Part shown: piece by piece, positions 27,301 to 36,804 of the stretch
How positions within the stretch are numbered: position 1 is the stretch's first letter
Layout of the letters: the number at the start of each line of letters is the position of its first letter
Source: CAZCAC01 sp964496575
Lineage (GTDB): Bacteria > Planctomycetota > UBA1135 > GCA-002686595
Assembly: GCA_964496575.1 (NCBI GenBank)
Contig: CAZCAC010000026.1
Location: 1-64,000 of the forward strand
Reading direction: 5' to 3'
Length of the DNA stretch: 64,000 bases
The notes under the pieces: generated by a model
What the model saw: only the letters and a program-made list of their open reading frames with translations
What the model was told of the DNA's origin: nothing
Database searches by the model: none
Position numbers and translations under genes: made by a program

Positions 27301-27381
27301 GCCCTCCTCGTCCGGCTGCTCCTCGTGACGGTCGACTTCCACGAGATCTTCGATCACGACGAGGTGGTCGAGCCGGAGTAA
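27301..27381 (+). pseudogene. Relic copy of the secretin-like lipoprotein 3' end
   Basis: Bases 27325-27377 match bases 24215-24267 of the lipoprotein gene at 51 of 53 positions and keep the reading frame (VTVDFHEIFDHDEVVEPE, then stop). The upstream part (27205-27300) has no start or signal peptide and no clear match. This is a decayed or partial duplication of a gene 3 kb upstream, just before the oxidoreductase at 27462. Confidence 0.8.
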
Positions 27382-27461
27382 GAGAGAAACGTCGAGCCGG
27401 TGGCGCGCTCCGCGAGTAGATTGACGGCCTCGGAGCGTCGCTGCGCTCGGCGGAGGTTCTC

Positions 27462-28763
27462 ATGAGCGACATCGTCATCATCGGAGCGGGCATCGTCGGA
27501 TGCTCGGTGGCCCTGGAGCTGGCTCGCCGGGGCGAGCGGCCCCGGGTCGTCGATCGCCTCGGCGAGGCGGGGCACGGGACGACCGCCGCGTGCTGTGGTC
27601 TGGTCCGGCACTACTACTCGACCGATACGCTGGTCGCGATGACGGTGGAGAGCGCGGCGATCTGGGATGCGTGGGGCGAGTACTGCCGGGCGGAAGAAGG
27701 CGAGCAGGTCGCGCAGTTCGTGCGCAGCGGCATGCTGTTCATTCCGCCGGCGATCGACGACGAGGTTCGGGCGACGATGGAGCGGATGAGCCGCCACGGC
27801 GTGAACGCCGACCTCCTCTCGTGCGAGGAGCTGGCGGCGCGCTTCCCCTTCCTGAACACGCGCTCGCACTTCCCGGTCCGCTCGCCCGGGGACGAGGACT
27901 TTCTCGAGGACACGGGTCGGAATCTCGAGGGCGCGGTCTTCGAGCAGGACGCCGGGTACGTGATCTCGCCGCTCCTGGCCACCTCGAACCTGCGCGCAGC
28001 GGCGGAGCGGGAGGGGGCGACCTTCCTGCTCGGGCGCGGAGTGCGACGCATCGAGAAGGGAGTCGGGCCGCAGCGTTACCGCATGACTCTCGAGGACGAT
28101 TCGACCCTCGACGCGGACATCCTGGTCAACGCCGCGGGCCCCCACTCGGTCCCGGTCAACCGGATGGCCGGGGTGGAGCTGCCGCTCGAGATCCGGGCGT
28201 TGCGCAAGGAGATCAACGCGGTGCGCAACCCGGAGTTCGTCGACGGGAAGGGTTCGTCGCTCCCGCCGGTCGGCGACCTCAACTCGGGGGTCTATTTCCG
28301 TCCGGAGTCCGGCGGTCGCGAGCTGATCGTCGGCTCACTCGATCCCGAGTGCGATCCACACGAGTGGCTCGACGATCCCGACCAGCTGAACGTCGACTGC
28401 ACGCCGCCGATTCACGAGCGGCACCTCCTGCGCTTGATGAAGCGCTTCCCGGAGGTCCTGTTCGAGAAGCGCCGCGGGCTGGCCTCGCTCTACGACGTCA
28501 CGCTCTGCGACTGGAACCCGGTGCTCGACCGGACCGATGAGCCCGGGTACTACGTCGCCATCGGCACCAGCGGTTCGTCCTTCAAGACCGCGCCGGTGAT
28601 CGGTCAGGTGATGGCCGAGCTGATCGGAGCCTGCGAGGCGGGAAGGGACCACGACCGCGATCCGCTGCGGGTCGGGCTGTCGCGGACCGGCTTCGAGCTG
28701 GACGTCGGGTTCTTCTCGCGCAACCGCGAGGCGCACCACTCCTCGAACACGGTGCTGGGTTGA
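27462..28763 (+). CDS. FAD-dependent oxidoreductase (DAO family)
   Basis: 433 residues, cytoplasmic. The start IVIIGAGIVGCSVALELARRG (residues 4-24) is the FAD-binding Rossmann motif. A VNAAGPHS segment near residue 225 and GYYVAIGTSGSSFKTAPVIG near the end are typical of the D-amino-acid oxidase / sarcosine oxidase / glycine oxidase superfamily. The substrate is probably an amine or hydroxy acid and cannot be read from sequence. The ribosome-binding site GGAGG lies at 27449-27453. It is followed after 12 bases by the fucosidase gene and then a VOC gene, so the three are likely one transcript. Confidence 0.9.
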   Translation: MSDIVIIGAGIVGCSVALELARRGERPRVVDRLGEAGHGTTAACCGLVRHYYSTDTLVAMTVESAAIWDAWGEYCRAEEGEQVAQFVRSGMLFIPPAIDDEVRATMERMSRHGVNADLLSCEELAARFPFLNTRSHFPVRSPGDEDFLEDTGRNLEGAVFEQDAGYVISPLLATSNLRAAAEREGATFLLGRGVRRIEKGVGPQRYRMTLEDDSTLDADILVNAAGPHSVPVNRMAGVELPLEIRALRKEINAVRNPEFVDGKGSSLPPVGDLNSGVYFRPESGGRELIVGSLDPECDPHEWLDDPDQLNVDCTPPIHERHLLRLMKRFPEVLFEKRRGLASLYDVTLCDWNPVLDRTDEPGYYVAIGTSGSSFKTAPVIGQVMAELIGACEAGRDHDRDPLRVGLSRTGFELDVGFFSRNREAHHSSNTVLG

Positions 28764-28775
28764 CCCGCAACATCT

Positions 28776-30641
28776 ATGAACACACCTACCAGGCTTCGCA
28801 ACCTCGGACCCCACCGACCCATGAGCTCGATCCTCACCGCCGGCCTCCTGATCCTCGCTGCTTCCCTCGGCAACGACTTGCGTGCGCAGGCGCAGAGCAC
28901 AGCCGCGACCCAGCGATCACCCCAGGCCGCTCTGGAGGAGTGGCGCCAGATGCGCTTCGGGATGTTCATCCACTGGGGTCCCGTCGCGCTCGAAGGCACG
29001 GAGATCGGCTGGAGCCGTGGGAGGCAGGTTCCGAGCGAGAAGTACGACGAGCTGTACCGCCGCTTCAACCCCGAGCTCTTCGACGCGGACGAGTGGGTGC
29101 GCATCGCCAAGGACGCGGGGATGCGCTACGTCATCCTGACCACCAAGCACCACGACGGCTTCTGTTTGTGGGACTCCGATCAGACCGAGTACGACGTGAT
29201 GAACACGCCATTCGGTCGGGACGTGGTCAAGGAGCTCAGCGAGGCGTGCCAGCGCGCGGGGCTCGCCTTCGGCACCTACTACTCGATCCTCGACTGGTAT
29301 CAGCCCGACTACAACACGACCGGCAACCAGGGGGGAGCGGGGTACGCGCTGCCGGCGGGTGAGCAGCCGAACATGGATCGTTACGAGCAGTACATCCACT
29401 CGCAGCTGCGCGAGCTGGTGACGAAGTACGGCCCCCTGCTGACCTTCTGGTTCGACGGCGAGTGGGAGAAGCCGTGGACCGTCGATCGGGGAGTGCGACT
29501 CTTCGAGTTCTGCCGCGAGCTCCAGCCCGACGCGCTGATCAACAACCGGGTGGGCAAGGCGCGCCAGGGGATGGCCGGGACCACGGCTCAGAGCTCCACC
29601 AACCCCGGGGACTACGACACGCCCGAGCAGCGAATCGGCGCCTTCCAGAACGAGCGCCCCTGGGAGACGTGCATGACCATCTGCCGGCAGTGGGCCTGGA
29701 AACCAGACGACGCGCTGAAGACGGTGGAACAATGCCTGCACACGCTGATCCGCACCGCCGGCGGTGACGGCAACCTGCTCTTCAACGTCGGTCCGATGCC
29801 CAACGGCCGCATCGAGTCGCGGCAGGTCGAACGGCTCCACGAGATGGGCGAGTGGCTGCGGCGTCACGGCGAGACGATCTACGCGACGCGAGGCGGTCCC
29901 TTCTATCCTGATCGCTGGGGGTGCAGCACACACCGCGGCGAGAAGGTGTTCGTCCACCTGCTCGAGCGTCGCGGCGACGAGGTGTACCTGCCCGGCCTCG
30001 ATCAGCGAATCGTCTCGGCCAGAATGCTGACCGGCGGATCGGTCACCTTCGAGCAGGAGGCGGAGCGCATCCAGCTGAAGCTCACCAATACCCGAGCCGA
30101 CGACATCGATACGATCGTCGAGCTGACCCTCGAAGGTCCCGTGGGGGGGATGGCTCGCTCGAAACGAGCGCCGTCCCTCTTCGAGCTCGGAGGGCACGGC
30201 GAGTGGATCTCCAAGGACGCGACCTATCGGGCCAGCTCGACCGCGGAGAAGTGGAGCCACGACGAGGAGAAGCTGCTCACCGGCGAGCCGTACGAAGGGG
30301 ACTTCTGCTTCCACACCCAGAAGGAAGTCCGCCCCTACATCGTGATCGATCTGGGTGAGGAGGCTCTGGTCAAGGGCCTCGAGATCGAGAACCGCCAGGA
30401 TCGCTCCTTCTGGGAGCGAGCGGCCACGCTGACGCTGTGGCTTTCCAGCGACGGCAGGCAGTGGCGCGAAGTCTGGAGCGCGAAGGAGGGAAAGGAGATC
30501 TGGGAGGTGCCGGTGACGCGAATGACTTCTGGCGACGAACAGCTCGGCGCTCGCGCCCGCTACCTCAAGCTGGGTTTGACCGATGAGGAGCTCGGCTACC
30601 TGCACCTCTACCGAGTCAAGGTCTACGGAGATCGACGATGA
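28776..30641 (+). CDS. Secreted alpha-L-fucosidase (GH29) with discoidin-like tail
   Basis: 621 residues. A signal peptide lies in residues 1-40, best seen from the second Met (28821), so that start is possible. The GH29 barrel shows RFGMFIHWGPVAL, TKHHDGFCLWDS and the nucleophile D227 in LTFWFDGEWE; GGDGNLLFNVGPMPNG is also a fucosidase hallmark. The C-terminal 130 residues (VIDLGEEALVKGLEIENR ... LKLGLTDEELG) look like an F5/8 type C discoidin domain that binds sugar. It releases alpha-linked fucose from polysaccharides such as algal fucans or glycoproteins. It overlaps the next gene by ATGA. Confidence 0.95.
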   Translation: MNTPTRLRNLGPHRPMSSILTAGLLILAASLGNDLRAQAQSTAATQRSPQAALEEWRQMRFGMFIHWGPVALEGTEIGWSRGRQVPSEKYDELYRRFNPELFDADEWVRIAKDAGMRYVILTTKHHDGFCLWDSDQTEYDVMNTPFGRDVVKELSEACQRAGLAFGTYYSILDWYQPDYNTTGNQGGAGYALPAGEQPNMDRYEQYIHSQLRELVTKYGPLLTFWFDGEWEKPWTVDRGVRLFEFCRELQPDALINNRVGKARQGMAGTTAQSSTNPGDYDTPEQRIGAFQNERPWETCMTICRQWAWKPDDALKTVEQCLHTLIRTAGGDGNLLFNVGPMPNGRIESRQVERLHEMGEWLRRHGETIYATRGGPFYPDRWGCSTHRGEKVFVHLLERRGDEVYLPGLDQRIVSARMLTGGSVTFEQEAERIQLKLTNTRADDIDTIVELTLEGPVGGMARSKRAPSLFELGGHGEWISKDATYRASSTAEKWSHDEEKLLTGEPYEGDFCFHTQKEVRPYIVIDLGEEALVKGLEIENRQDRSFWERAATLTLWLSSDGRQWREVWSAKEGKEIWEVPVTRMTSGDEQLGARARYLKLGLTDEELGYLHLYRVKVYGDRR

Positions 30642-31027
30642 AGAACCCGTTCAGCCACATCGACCAGCGAGTCCCGCACCTCGAAGCGGGGGTGGAGTTC
30701 TACGGCATCCTGCTCCCGGAGGTCGGGTTCCCGCGCTACCTCGGCGGCCAGGCATTCCGGGTCTGGACGATCGAGGGCGGCCAGGGCCCGTCGCAGCCGT
30801 GGTTCGGCATCACCGAGGATCCGGATCACCGGCCAAACGCCAACCGCGTGGCGTTCTGGGTCGAGAGCCGGAGCGAGGTGGACCGCATCGCGGAGCTTCT
30901 CCGCGGGGCGGGCGCTCTCGACGTATCGGGCCCCAAGGAGATGCCCGAGTACACCGCCACCTACTACGCGGTGTTCTTCGCGGACCCGTGGGGCAATCCG
31001 CTCGAGGTGGTGCACGTCATCGATTGA
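30638..31027 (+). CDS. VOC (glyoxalase/dioxygenase fold) family protein
   Basis: 129 residues, cytoplasmic. The ATG overlaps the fucosidase stop as ATGA, so translation is coupled. The beta-alpha-beta-beta-beta pattern, an early HIDQRVPHLEAGVEFY helix and the closing FFADPWGNPLEVVH strand (DP.GN.LE motif) are typical of the vicinal oxygen chelate superfamily. The metal ligands appear to be H7 and E123-type residues, but the exact reaction is unknown. Operon context with an FAD oxidoreductase and a fucosidase hints at sugar or aldehyde metabolism; that is inference. Confidence 0.85.
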   Translation: MKNPFSHIDQRVPHLEAGVEFYGILLPEVGFPRYLGGQAFRVWTIEGGQGPSQPWFGITEDPDHRPNANRVAFWVESRSEVDRIAELLRGAGALDVSGPKEMPEYTATYYAVFFADPWGNPLEVVHVID

Positions 31028-31042
31028 TCCGCGGGACTGCTC

Positions 31043-32899
31043 TCACGGCGCGATGGTGAACTGAATCGCGTCGCTCAGGCCAACGCCGAAGGTGTCGGGC
31101 GGATCGCGGAACCAGTACTGGCCGTACACCTGGGCACCCGGCTGCAACGCAGCATCGACGCCCGACTGGATCCTCGCGTTGAAGTCGATGGTGAGCTGCC
31201 CCGTGCACGCGTGAGGGGTCGCGCTACCGCCACTCGACTGAACCGGCGTCCGCTGGAAGGGCCCCTTGACGCAGAGCGTGCCCCCCTTGAAGGGCACGTC
31301 GTTCGTCCCGCTCGTCCCGTAGAAGAGGATCCCGAACTGGTCATGGGGGACCATCGAGGCGAGAACCTCGAACGGCTCCGCGCTGGAAGCGCTCGGCAGT
31401 CCGGTGAAGGAGACCATCGGCAGGCAACCGGCGGAACCGCGCTTGGCGTCGCAGTAGATCTTCGGGTCCGTCTCACCTTCGGCCGAGTCGGCGTCGAGGA
31501 TGCCGTAGCCGAGCACGAAGAGAGGATCGTGCGTCCCGCTGGCCACGTAGAGGTCCGCGGTGTGGGTCAGCGCGGCCCGCATCTGGTCGACGGTCCAATC
31601 AGGATGCGCCGAGACCAGGCAGGCGGCGGCGGCCGCGGCCAGCGGAGTGGCCAGGGACGTGCCGCTCGCCGTCGCCGTGGACGTGTCGCTGCTGTGCGAG
31701 ACCGTATGAGTGCTCACGCCGCGCGCCAGGATCTCGGGCTTGATCCGGCCATCGACCGTCGGACCGTCGGAGCTGAACCAGGCGATCTGTCCGCCGGCGT
31801 CGACCGCGCCGACGGTCAAGGTCTGGATGGCGTCCGCGGGGAACATCAGGTGATTGGTGGTCGGGTTCGAGTCGTATCCCTCGTTTCCCGCTCCCTGGAA
31901 GCAGTGCACGCCATTCTCCGTCGCCGTGTTGAAGCCGACCGTCATCACCGAGGTCATGCCATCCAGGTCGTCCGCGCCGTAGATGTCGCGGATGATCAAC
32001 GAGGAAGTGGCGACGTCACCGCCATTCGCTTCGATGAGCTGCAGGCCGGCGACGAAGAAGTCCTCCTCCAGTGAGTACTCGCTGGCGACATCCTCGACCT
32101 TGGCCAGCACGAACGACGCGTCGTAGGCGCCGCCGACGATCGTATCGGGCAGGTAGGCGCCCATCGTGCCCAGGATCAGCGTGCCGTGCTCGTGCTGGTT
32201 CGGAAGGTCGCCCGATTCGGGCCCGGTCTCGGGGTCGTTGTCGACGAAGTCCCACTCGGCGATGACCTGCAGGGGGTGGCCGGGCTGGACGAACGCATCG
32301 TGGGTGCGGCGGAAGCCGGTGTCGAGCACGCCGATGATCACGCCATCACCGGTGTAGCCACGCGAGTGCAGGTCGATCAGCCCGATCTGGTCGAGCTGGG
32401 CCTCGGCGACGCCGTAGAAGGCGCGGCTGCCGGGCGCGGCGGGAGAGCCGAGCTGTGCATGGTCCGTTCGGTAGCACCGCACCGGTTGGGTCCGATCCAC
32501 GAAGGGGAGTTGCACCACGGTCGCGAGCGTGTCCGCCCGCGCCTCGATGCTGACCGCATTCAGCCAGGAGCTGACCGTACGCACTCGAGCGCCGCTCGCG
32601 CGCACGGCATCGACGTAGTCTTCACAGACAGGAACATCCCGCGCGTCGAACAGGCCCGGTGCACTGCGCCGCAGCCGACGGCGCTCGATCGCGCGCGGCG
32701 GATAGCTCACCTCCAGCTCGGCGATCGCCCGCGGTAGGTTCACCGGGCCCTTGTCGCTGAAGAACACCCAGGTGGCGATTCGATTCCCGGACGTGGCCAT
32801 CGGCGGGCTCGGAGCAGACGCCGGCACAGGTGCCGGAGTCGCCGCGAGCGCGGTGAACAGGAACAGGGGAGCGAGAGAACTGCAGACGGTGACGTTCAT
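31043..32899 (-). CDS. Secreted subtilisin-like serine protease (S8)
   Basis: 618 residues with a signal peptide (1-20) and a propeptide-like region to about 180. The S8 catalytic triad is intact: D193 in GVLDTGF, H238 in HEHGTLILG, S415 in GTSLATP, with oxyanion N339 in GAGNEG. The last 135 residues (from IYCDAKRGSAGC) are a separate C-terminal module with LFYGTSG, PFKGGTLCVKGP, QSSGG and QYWFRDP. It is similar in size and position to, but distinct from, the CFGDPGSG module on other proteins here. The enzyme cleaves proteins outside the cytoplasm. It converges on the VOC gene with a 15-base gap. Confidence 0.93.
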   Translation of the reverse strand: MNVTVCSSLAPLFLFTALAATPAPVPASAPSPPMATSGNRIATWVFFSDKGPVNLPRAIAELEVSYPPRAIERRRLRRSAPGLFDARDVPVCEDYVDAVRASGARVRTVSSWLNAVSIEARADTLATVVQLPFVDRTQPVRCYRTDHAQLGSPAAPGSRAFYGVAEAQLDQIGLIDLHSRGYTGDGVIIGVLDTGFRRTHDAFVQPGHPLQVIAEWDFVDNDPETGPESGDLPNQHEHGTLILGTMGAYLPDTIVGGAYDASFVLAKVEDVASEYSLEEDFFVAGLQLIEANGGDVATSSLIIRDIYGADDLDGMTSVMTVGFNTATENGVHCFQGAGNEGYDSNPTTNHLMFPADAIQTLTVGAVDAGGQIAWFSSDGPTVDGRIKPEILARGVSTHTVSHSSDTSTATASGTSLATPLAAAAAACLVSAHPDWTVDQMRAALTHTADLYVASGTHDPLFVLGYGILDADSAEGETDPKIYCDAKRGSAGCLPMVSFTGLPSASSAEPFEVLASMVPHDQFGILFYGTSGTNDVPFKGGTLCVKGPFQRTPVQSSGGSATPHACTGQLTIDFNARIQSGVDAALQPGAQVYGQYWFRDPPDTFGVGLSDAIQFTIAP

Positions 32900-33002
32900 G
32901 GGATCCTCCTCGGGGTCGGTTTCATGCTACCAGCGTTATTCAGTTCCCGCTTCCCCCCCGACAGGCCAGAATGCGGCCTCGCGAAACCGACCTGGAGGAA
33001 CG

Positions 33003-34121
33003 ATGAGACCCAGCACGATGAACCGGTTCCACGGAGCGACGACTCTCCTCGTCGTCTGCTCGCTGTTGAATGGCTGCCAGACGAGTCCGGCGCCGGAGGA
33101 GCTCGAGGCCTTCGAGCGACGCGTGCTCGACGAGTACCTCGCCTTCGAGAAGGCGCAGGAGCCGAGCGAGCAGAACGGGCTCACGATGCGGGACTACTAC
33201 GAGCGCGTCGCCGACCCCGAGCTCAACCCCCGCGCGGAAGCGATCGACTGGCTCGTCGAGCTCGAGGCGGAGCACCGCGGTACCCAGGCCGGCCTCGACG
33301 CGCTCGACGCAGCGCTCGGGCATCTTCGCCGTCTGGACTACCACTCCGGGGAGTTCGATCACCTGAAGCCGCCGGCGATCTACGACCTGCTCGTCGATCA
33401 CTACACGCACCTCGAGGGTCTCGGCGAGGTGTGCTACCACGGGAGCCTCCACGAGGACCGCGATGACTTCCTGATGACGATGGACCTGTTCATCGCCAAG
33501 AGCCCTCACCGTACGGTCCAGGCCAGGGCGATCGCGGCGAAGATGCTGGTCTTCATGAGCATCGGCCAGTTCGACGAGCAGGTCGAGTGCGCCGAGCTCT
33601 TGATGGAGTCCTACGCCGAAGTTTCGTACCAGAACACGCCCTGTGGCGAGCTGGCGGAGGAGTGCCTGATGCCGCCGTTCGCCGAGTCGCTGCTGCAGGT
33701 CGGCTCGACGCCTCCCGACCTCGCCGGGTACGACCTCGACGGCAACCCGGTCGCGCTCGGTGATCTGCGGGGAAAAGTCGTGGTGATGACCTTCTTCGGC
33801 TTCTGGTGCATCTACTGCCGGGATCTCGTCCCCGTCGAGAAGGCGCTCGCCGAGAAGCTCCAAGGTGAGCCCTTCACCTTCCTGTGGCTGATCAGCGACG
33901 GCAGCGTCGAGGAGACCCGCGCCCGGCTCGACCGTCACGGCATCGACTGGCCGCACATGTTCATGCCCTTCGAGACCCGCAACCCGCTGTCGCTGCAGTG
34001 GGGCATCAATGAGTGGCCGACCACCTTCGTCCTCGATCGGGAAGGTGTCATTCGTTTCCGGGGCAATGAGGAAGCCCTGGGTGGCGAGAAGCTGGAGCAG
34101 GCGGTGATGTCGCTGCTGTGA
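33003..34121 (+). CDS. Lipoprotein with C-terminal thioredoxin-like (TlpA-type) domain
   Basis: 372 residues from ATG 33003 (ATG 33018 is possible); the frame opens earlier but those residues have no signal character. Lipobox LLNGC puts the lipidated Cys at 25. Residues about 30-230 are helical. The C-terminal 140 residues form a thioredoxin fold starting G.TPPDLAGYDLDGNPV, with the active site FWCIYC (C269, C272) and cis-Pro segment EWPTTFVLDREG. TlpA/ResA-like proteins reduce or exchange disulfides in the periplasm. The helical N-terminal region, with EHRGTQAGLDALDAAL, is of unknown use. It is divergent from the subtilase and convergent with the 891-residue protein. Confidence 0.9.
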   Translation: MRPSTMNRFHGATTLLVVCSLLNGCQTSPAPEELEAFERRVLDEYLAFEKAQEPSEQNGLTMRDYYERVADPELNPRAEAIDWLVELEAEHRGTQAGLDALDAALGHLRRLDYHSGEFDHLKPPAIYDLLVDHYTHLEGLGEVCYHGSLHEDRDDFLMTMDLFIAKSPHRTVQARAIAAKMLVFMSIGQFDEQVECAELLMESYAEVSYQNTPCGELAEECLMPPFAESLLQVGSTPPDLAGYDLDGNPVALGDLRGKVVVMTFFGFWCIYCRDLVPVEKALAEKLQGEPFTFLWLISDGSVEETRARLDRHGIDWPHMFMPFETRNPLSLQWGINEWPTTFVLDREGVIRFRGNEEALGGEKLEQAVMSLL

Positions 34122-34128
34122 TACGGAG

Positions 34129-36804
34129 TCAGTCGGGCAGGGCGAAGCGGTGCAGCTTCAACGCGCCCACCTCGACCCCCCACAGCTCGCCCTCGTCGGG
34201 AGAGAAGCCGTAGCGCCAGGCGTTCTTGTTCTCCTCTCCCCGGCAGGGATCGAAGTCGAAGACCGCACCATCCGCGACGCGAACCAGGAGCTGGCGGGAG
34301 CCGTGGGCACCCAGGGCGATCCAGCGGCTGGAGGCGGCCACGAGGTGGAACCAGCGATCCACGGGAACGGGTAGCATCCGGAGCGGGCTCCCGGACCGAT
34401 CGCAGATGACGATAGAGGTTCCCTCCTGATCCCTGGTCCCGATGTCCGGCCCGTCGACGACGACGAGGGTCCCGTCGTTGAGCACGTCGAAAGCGTCCAC
34501 CTGGCGGAACCAGCGGCGATCCGGCCGGCGCCGGGCCTCGGCGAGGATCTCCCCTTTCTCGTCGATCAGGGAAAGAAAGCTCATGGGGTGCTCCGCCCAG
34601 CGCGCCGGGCGGCTCGGATCGAAGACCACTTCCTTGAACCCGAGGTCGACCATTCCGATTCGTCGACCCTCTTCGTCGAAGCGCAGGAAGATCTGCGGTT
34701 TGGTCTGCCAACCGTGGTGAAGTTTGTTGGCCACGTAGATGTGGCCCCGCTCGTCGACTGCCAGGCAACCGAGCGTCACCCGCTGCAGCTCTCCCGGTTC
34801 AGGAGTGCAGACGAAGAGACTCGCGCCTGTTTCGTCGAACGCGTGGACCGCTCCGCTCCGTGCGTCTTTCACCAGGATCCGGCCACATCGATCGATGAAG
34901 GACGAGTCCGGATTGCGGAGGACGTCGGCGGAGGGAGCCGCGCCGAGGACCCGATCCACGATCCCGTCCGCGCCGAGCCGGTAGATCGCCGTGCCGTCGG
35001 TACACCAGATCGCGCCGTCGGGAGCGACCGCGAAGCGGCGAGCGAAGTCGGTGGGCGGCTCCTCCGCGCTCCGCCGTGGGGCGATCGTCTCGAGCAGCGT
35101 CCCGTCGAGGTCCATTCGCCACAGCTTGTCGTCGTCGTCGACGAGCACGTTCCCGGACCGATCCGCCCATGCGCCGGTCGGGTAGCGCGGTTCAATCGAC
35201 CACGACTCGGTCAGGTCGATGCTCCGGACGTGTGAGCCGTCCGAGTCGAGGACCTGCAGCGCATCCCTGATCTTGTCGACCACGGCGATTCTCCCCTCTC
35301 GGGTAAAGGCGACGCCCTCCGGAGAGAGGACCTTCGTCTCGTCTCGGCCGTCGGCATCGATCCTCCACAACAAGGCGCCGTCGGCATTGAAGCGCATCAG
35401 CGCCTGGCGAAGGGTGTACTCGGTCCTGGTGGTCGTGACAGCGACGAAGCCCCCGTCGCCGGTGGCGGCGAAGGAGTCGATGGATGGGCAGTCGAAGCCT
35501 TCGATCTCTTCCACCGAAGCCGTCGCCGGATCCGCGCGGAAGAGCCGGGTCTTCTGACCGGGACCCCACTTGCAGAGTGCCGCCAGCCAGGTCTCCCCTC
35601 CCGGGTCGAACCACTTCAGTGCGCCCTCGAGCTCGGGCGCGATCGGAGGAAGGCGCACCTCGACCATCTCTCCGTCTTTCCGGATCCGGACACAGCTGAA
35701 GACGCGCTGCTCCTCCTCGCGGCGGATGAACTTGACCGCGCCGGTGTCGGCGAAGCCCAGGGCGACGACGTCTCGGATTGGATTCTCGACCGTCGGCGCC
35801 TGTGGCTTCAGCTCTACGCTAGCGAGGCGCCGCAGCTCGATCACCGGTGGGGAGACCGCTTTCTCCTCGGCGGGCAGCAGGTGATCCACGGCTGCCCCAC
35901 GCTCGACGATCCAGCTCGAAGCGTCCTCACCGGGGGAAACCTCGAACTCGACCCGCTGCTCGTCCTCGACGAACCACAGCGAGAAGCGCCCCCGGGAGAC
36001 GTCGAGGATCGGGGGATTCTGTCGCAGGAAGCGCTTGAGTCGACCCTGAGCCTTCTCATCCTCCGGCACCGTGTAGTCACCCCGCAGCTCGAGGGACCAG
36101 ACCGTCTCTCCCTCGGGATCGTGCAGGGTGAACACGCCCCCCTCCGTGTAGTGCCCGGACGCGACCGGGTTCGAGAACTCGAGGCTCCACCACCACGCCA
36201 GCGACAGCGGCGTCCCCGGCACGACCCGGGCCTCGGACAGGACCATGAAGTCGTCCTCGTGGGAGAGCTCCGGACGCTCCGGGCGATACGTACCCAGGAA
36301 TTCCGCCGTCGAGAGGCGATAGCTCTTCCAGATCGCATCCAGGCTGAGGCGGGGGCCGAGAGTCCAGATCACCAACCGATCGAGGGTGTCGCTGGTGAGC
36401 GCGCGGCGGGCCTGCGGATCGGGTGCGAGGTGGCCGTCACCGCTCCCGACGCGCTTCGTCTCCTCGTTCAGCAAGACCTCGCCGGACGGAGAGAAGATCA
36501 GGATGTTGAAGGTCCCCCTCGCGCGGTGGCCGTCGACGCCCTCCGAGTACCCGAAGCCGCCGGCGTACCCACGGTCGGTGACGTCGGCGTGCCAGAGGGT
36601 GACCGGGAGCTCCTTCGCCCACACCAGGGCGCCGCCCCTCGTCATCCGGTAGGTGCCGGGACCGGCGCCCATGCGAGTGCTCGGATTCACGTCGAGCACG
36701 AACTCGCCCGAGGGGGAGGTGTACTCGGTGGGCTGCAGGATTCTCGGTGTTCCGCCGCTGAAGGGGGACGAGGCGAGGAAGAAGGCGACGGGGATCCAGA
36801 TCAT
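34129..36804 (-). CDS. Large secreted beta-propeller-like protein, function unknown
   Basis: 891 residues with a signal peptide (about 1-18, MIWIPVAFFLASSPFSGG). Composition is beta-rich with repeated short units of the kind DADGTLLETI, ADRSGNVLVDDDDKLWRMDL, DERGHIYVANKLH and DRCGRILVKDA, as in NHL/TolB-type propellers (at least eight likely blades). No catalytic motif is visible. Its stop lies only 7 bases from that of the thioredoxin-like lipoprotein. A surface scaffold or sensor is possible. Confidence 0.8.
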   Translation of the reverse strand: MIWIPVAFFLASSPFSGGTPRILQPTEYTSPSGEFVLDVNPSTRMGAGPGTYRMTRGGALVWAKELPVTLWHADVTDRGYAGGFGYSEGVDGHRARGTFNILIFSPSGEVLLNEETKRVGSGDGHLAPDPQARRALTSDTLDRLVIWTLGPRLSLDAIWKSYRLSTAEFLGTYRPERPELSHEDDFMVLSEARVVPGTPLSLAWWWSLEFSNPVASGHYTEGGVFTLHDPEGETVWSLELRGDYTVPEDEKAQGRLKRFLRQNPPILDVSRGRFSLWFVEDEQRVEFEVSPGEDASSWIVERGAAVDHLLPAEEKAVSPPVIELRRLASVELKPQAPTVENPIRDVVALGFADTGAVKFIRREEEQRVFSCVRIRKDGEMVEVRLPPIAPELEGALKWFDPGGETWLAALCKWGPGQKTRLFRADPATASVEEIEGFDCPSIDSFAATGDGGFVAVTTTRTEYTLRQALMRFNADGALLWRIDADGRDETKVLSPEGVAFTREGRIAVVDKIRDALQVLDSDGSHVRSIDLTESWSIEPRYPTGAWADRSGNVLVDDDDKLWRMDLDGTLLETIAPRRSAEEPPTDFARRFAVAPDGAIWCTDGTAIYRLGADGIVDRVLGAAPSADVLRNPDSSFIDRCGRILVKDARSGAVHAFDETGASLFVCTPEPGELQRVTLGCLAVDERGHIYVANKLHHGWQTKPQIFLRFDEEGRRIGMVDLGFKEVVFDPSRPARWAEHPMSFLSLIDEKGEILAEARRRPDRRWFRQVDAFDVLNDGTLVVVDGPDIGTRDQEGTSIVICDRSGSPLRMLPVPVDRWFHLVAASSRWIALGAHGSRQLLVRVADGAVFDFDPCRGEENKNAWRYGFSPDEGELWGVEVGALKLHRFALPD

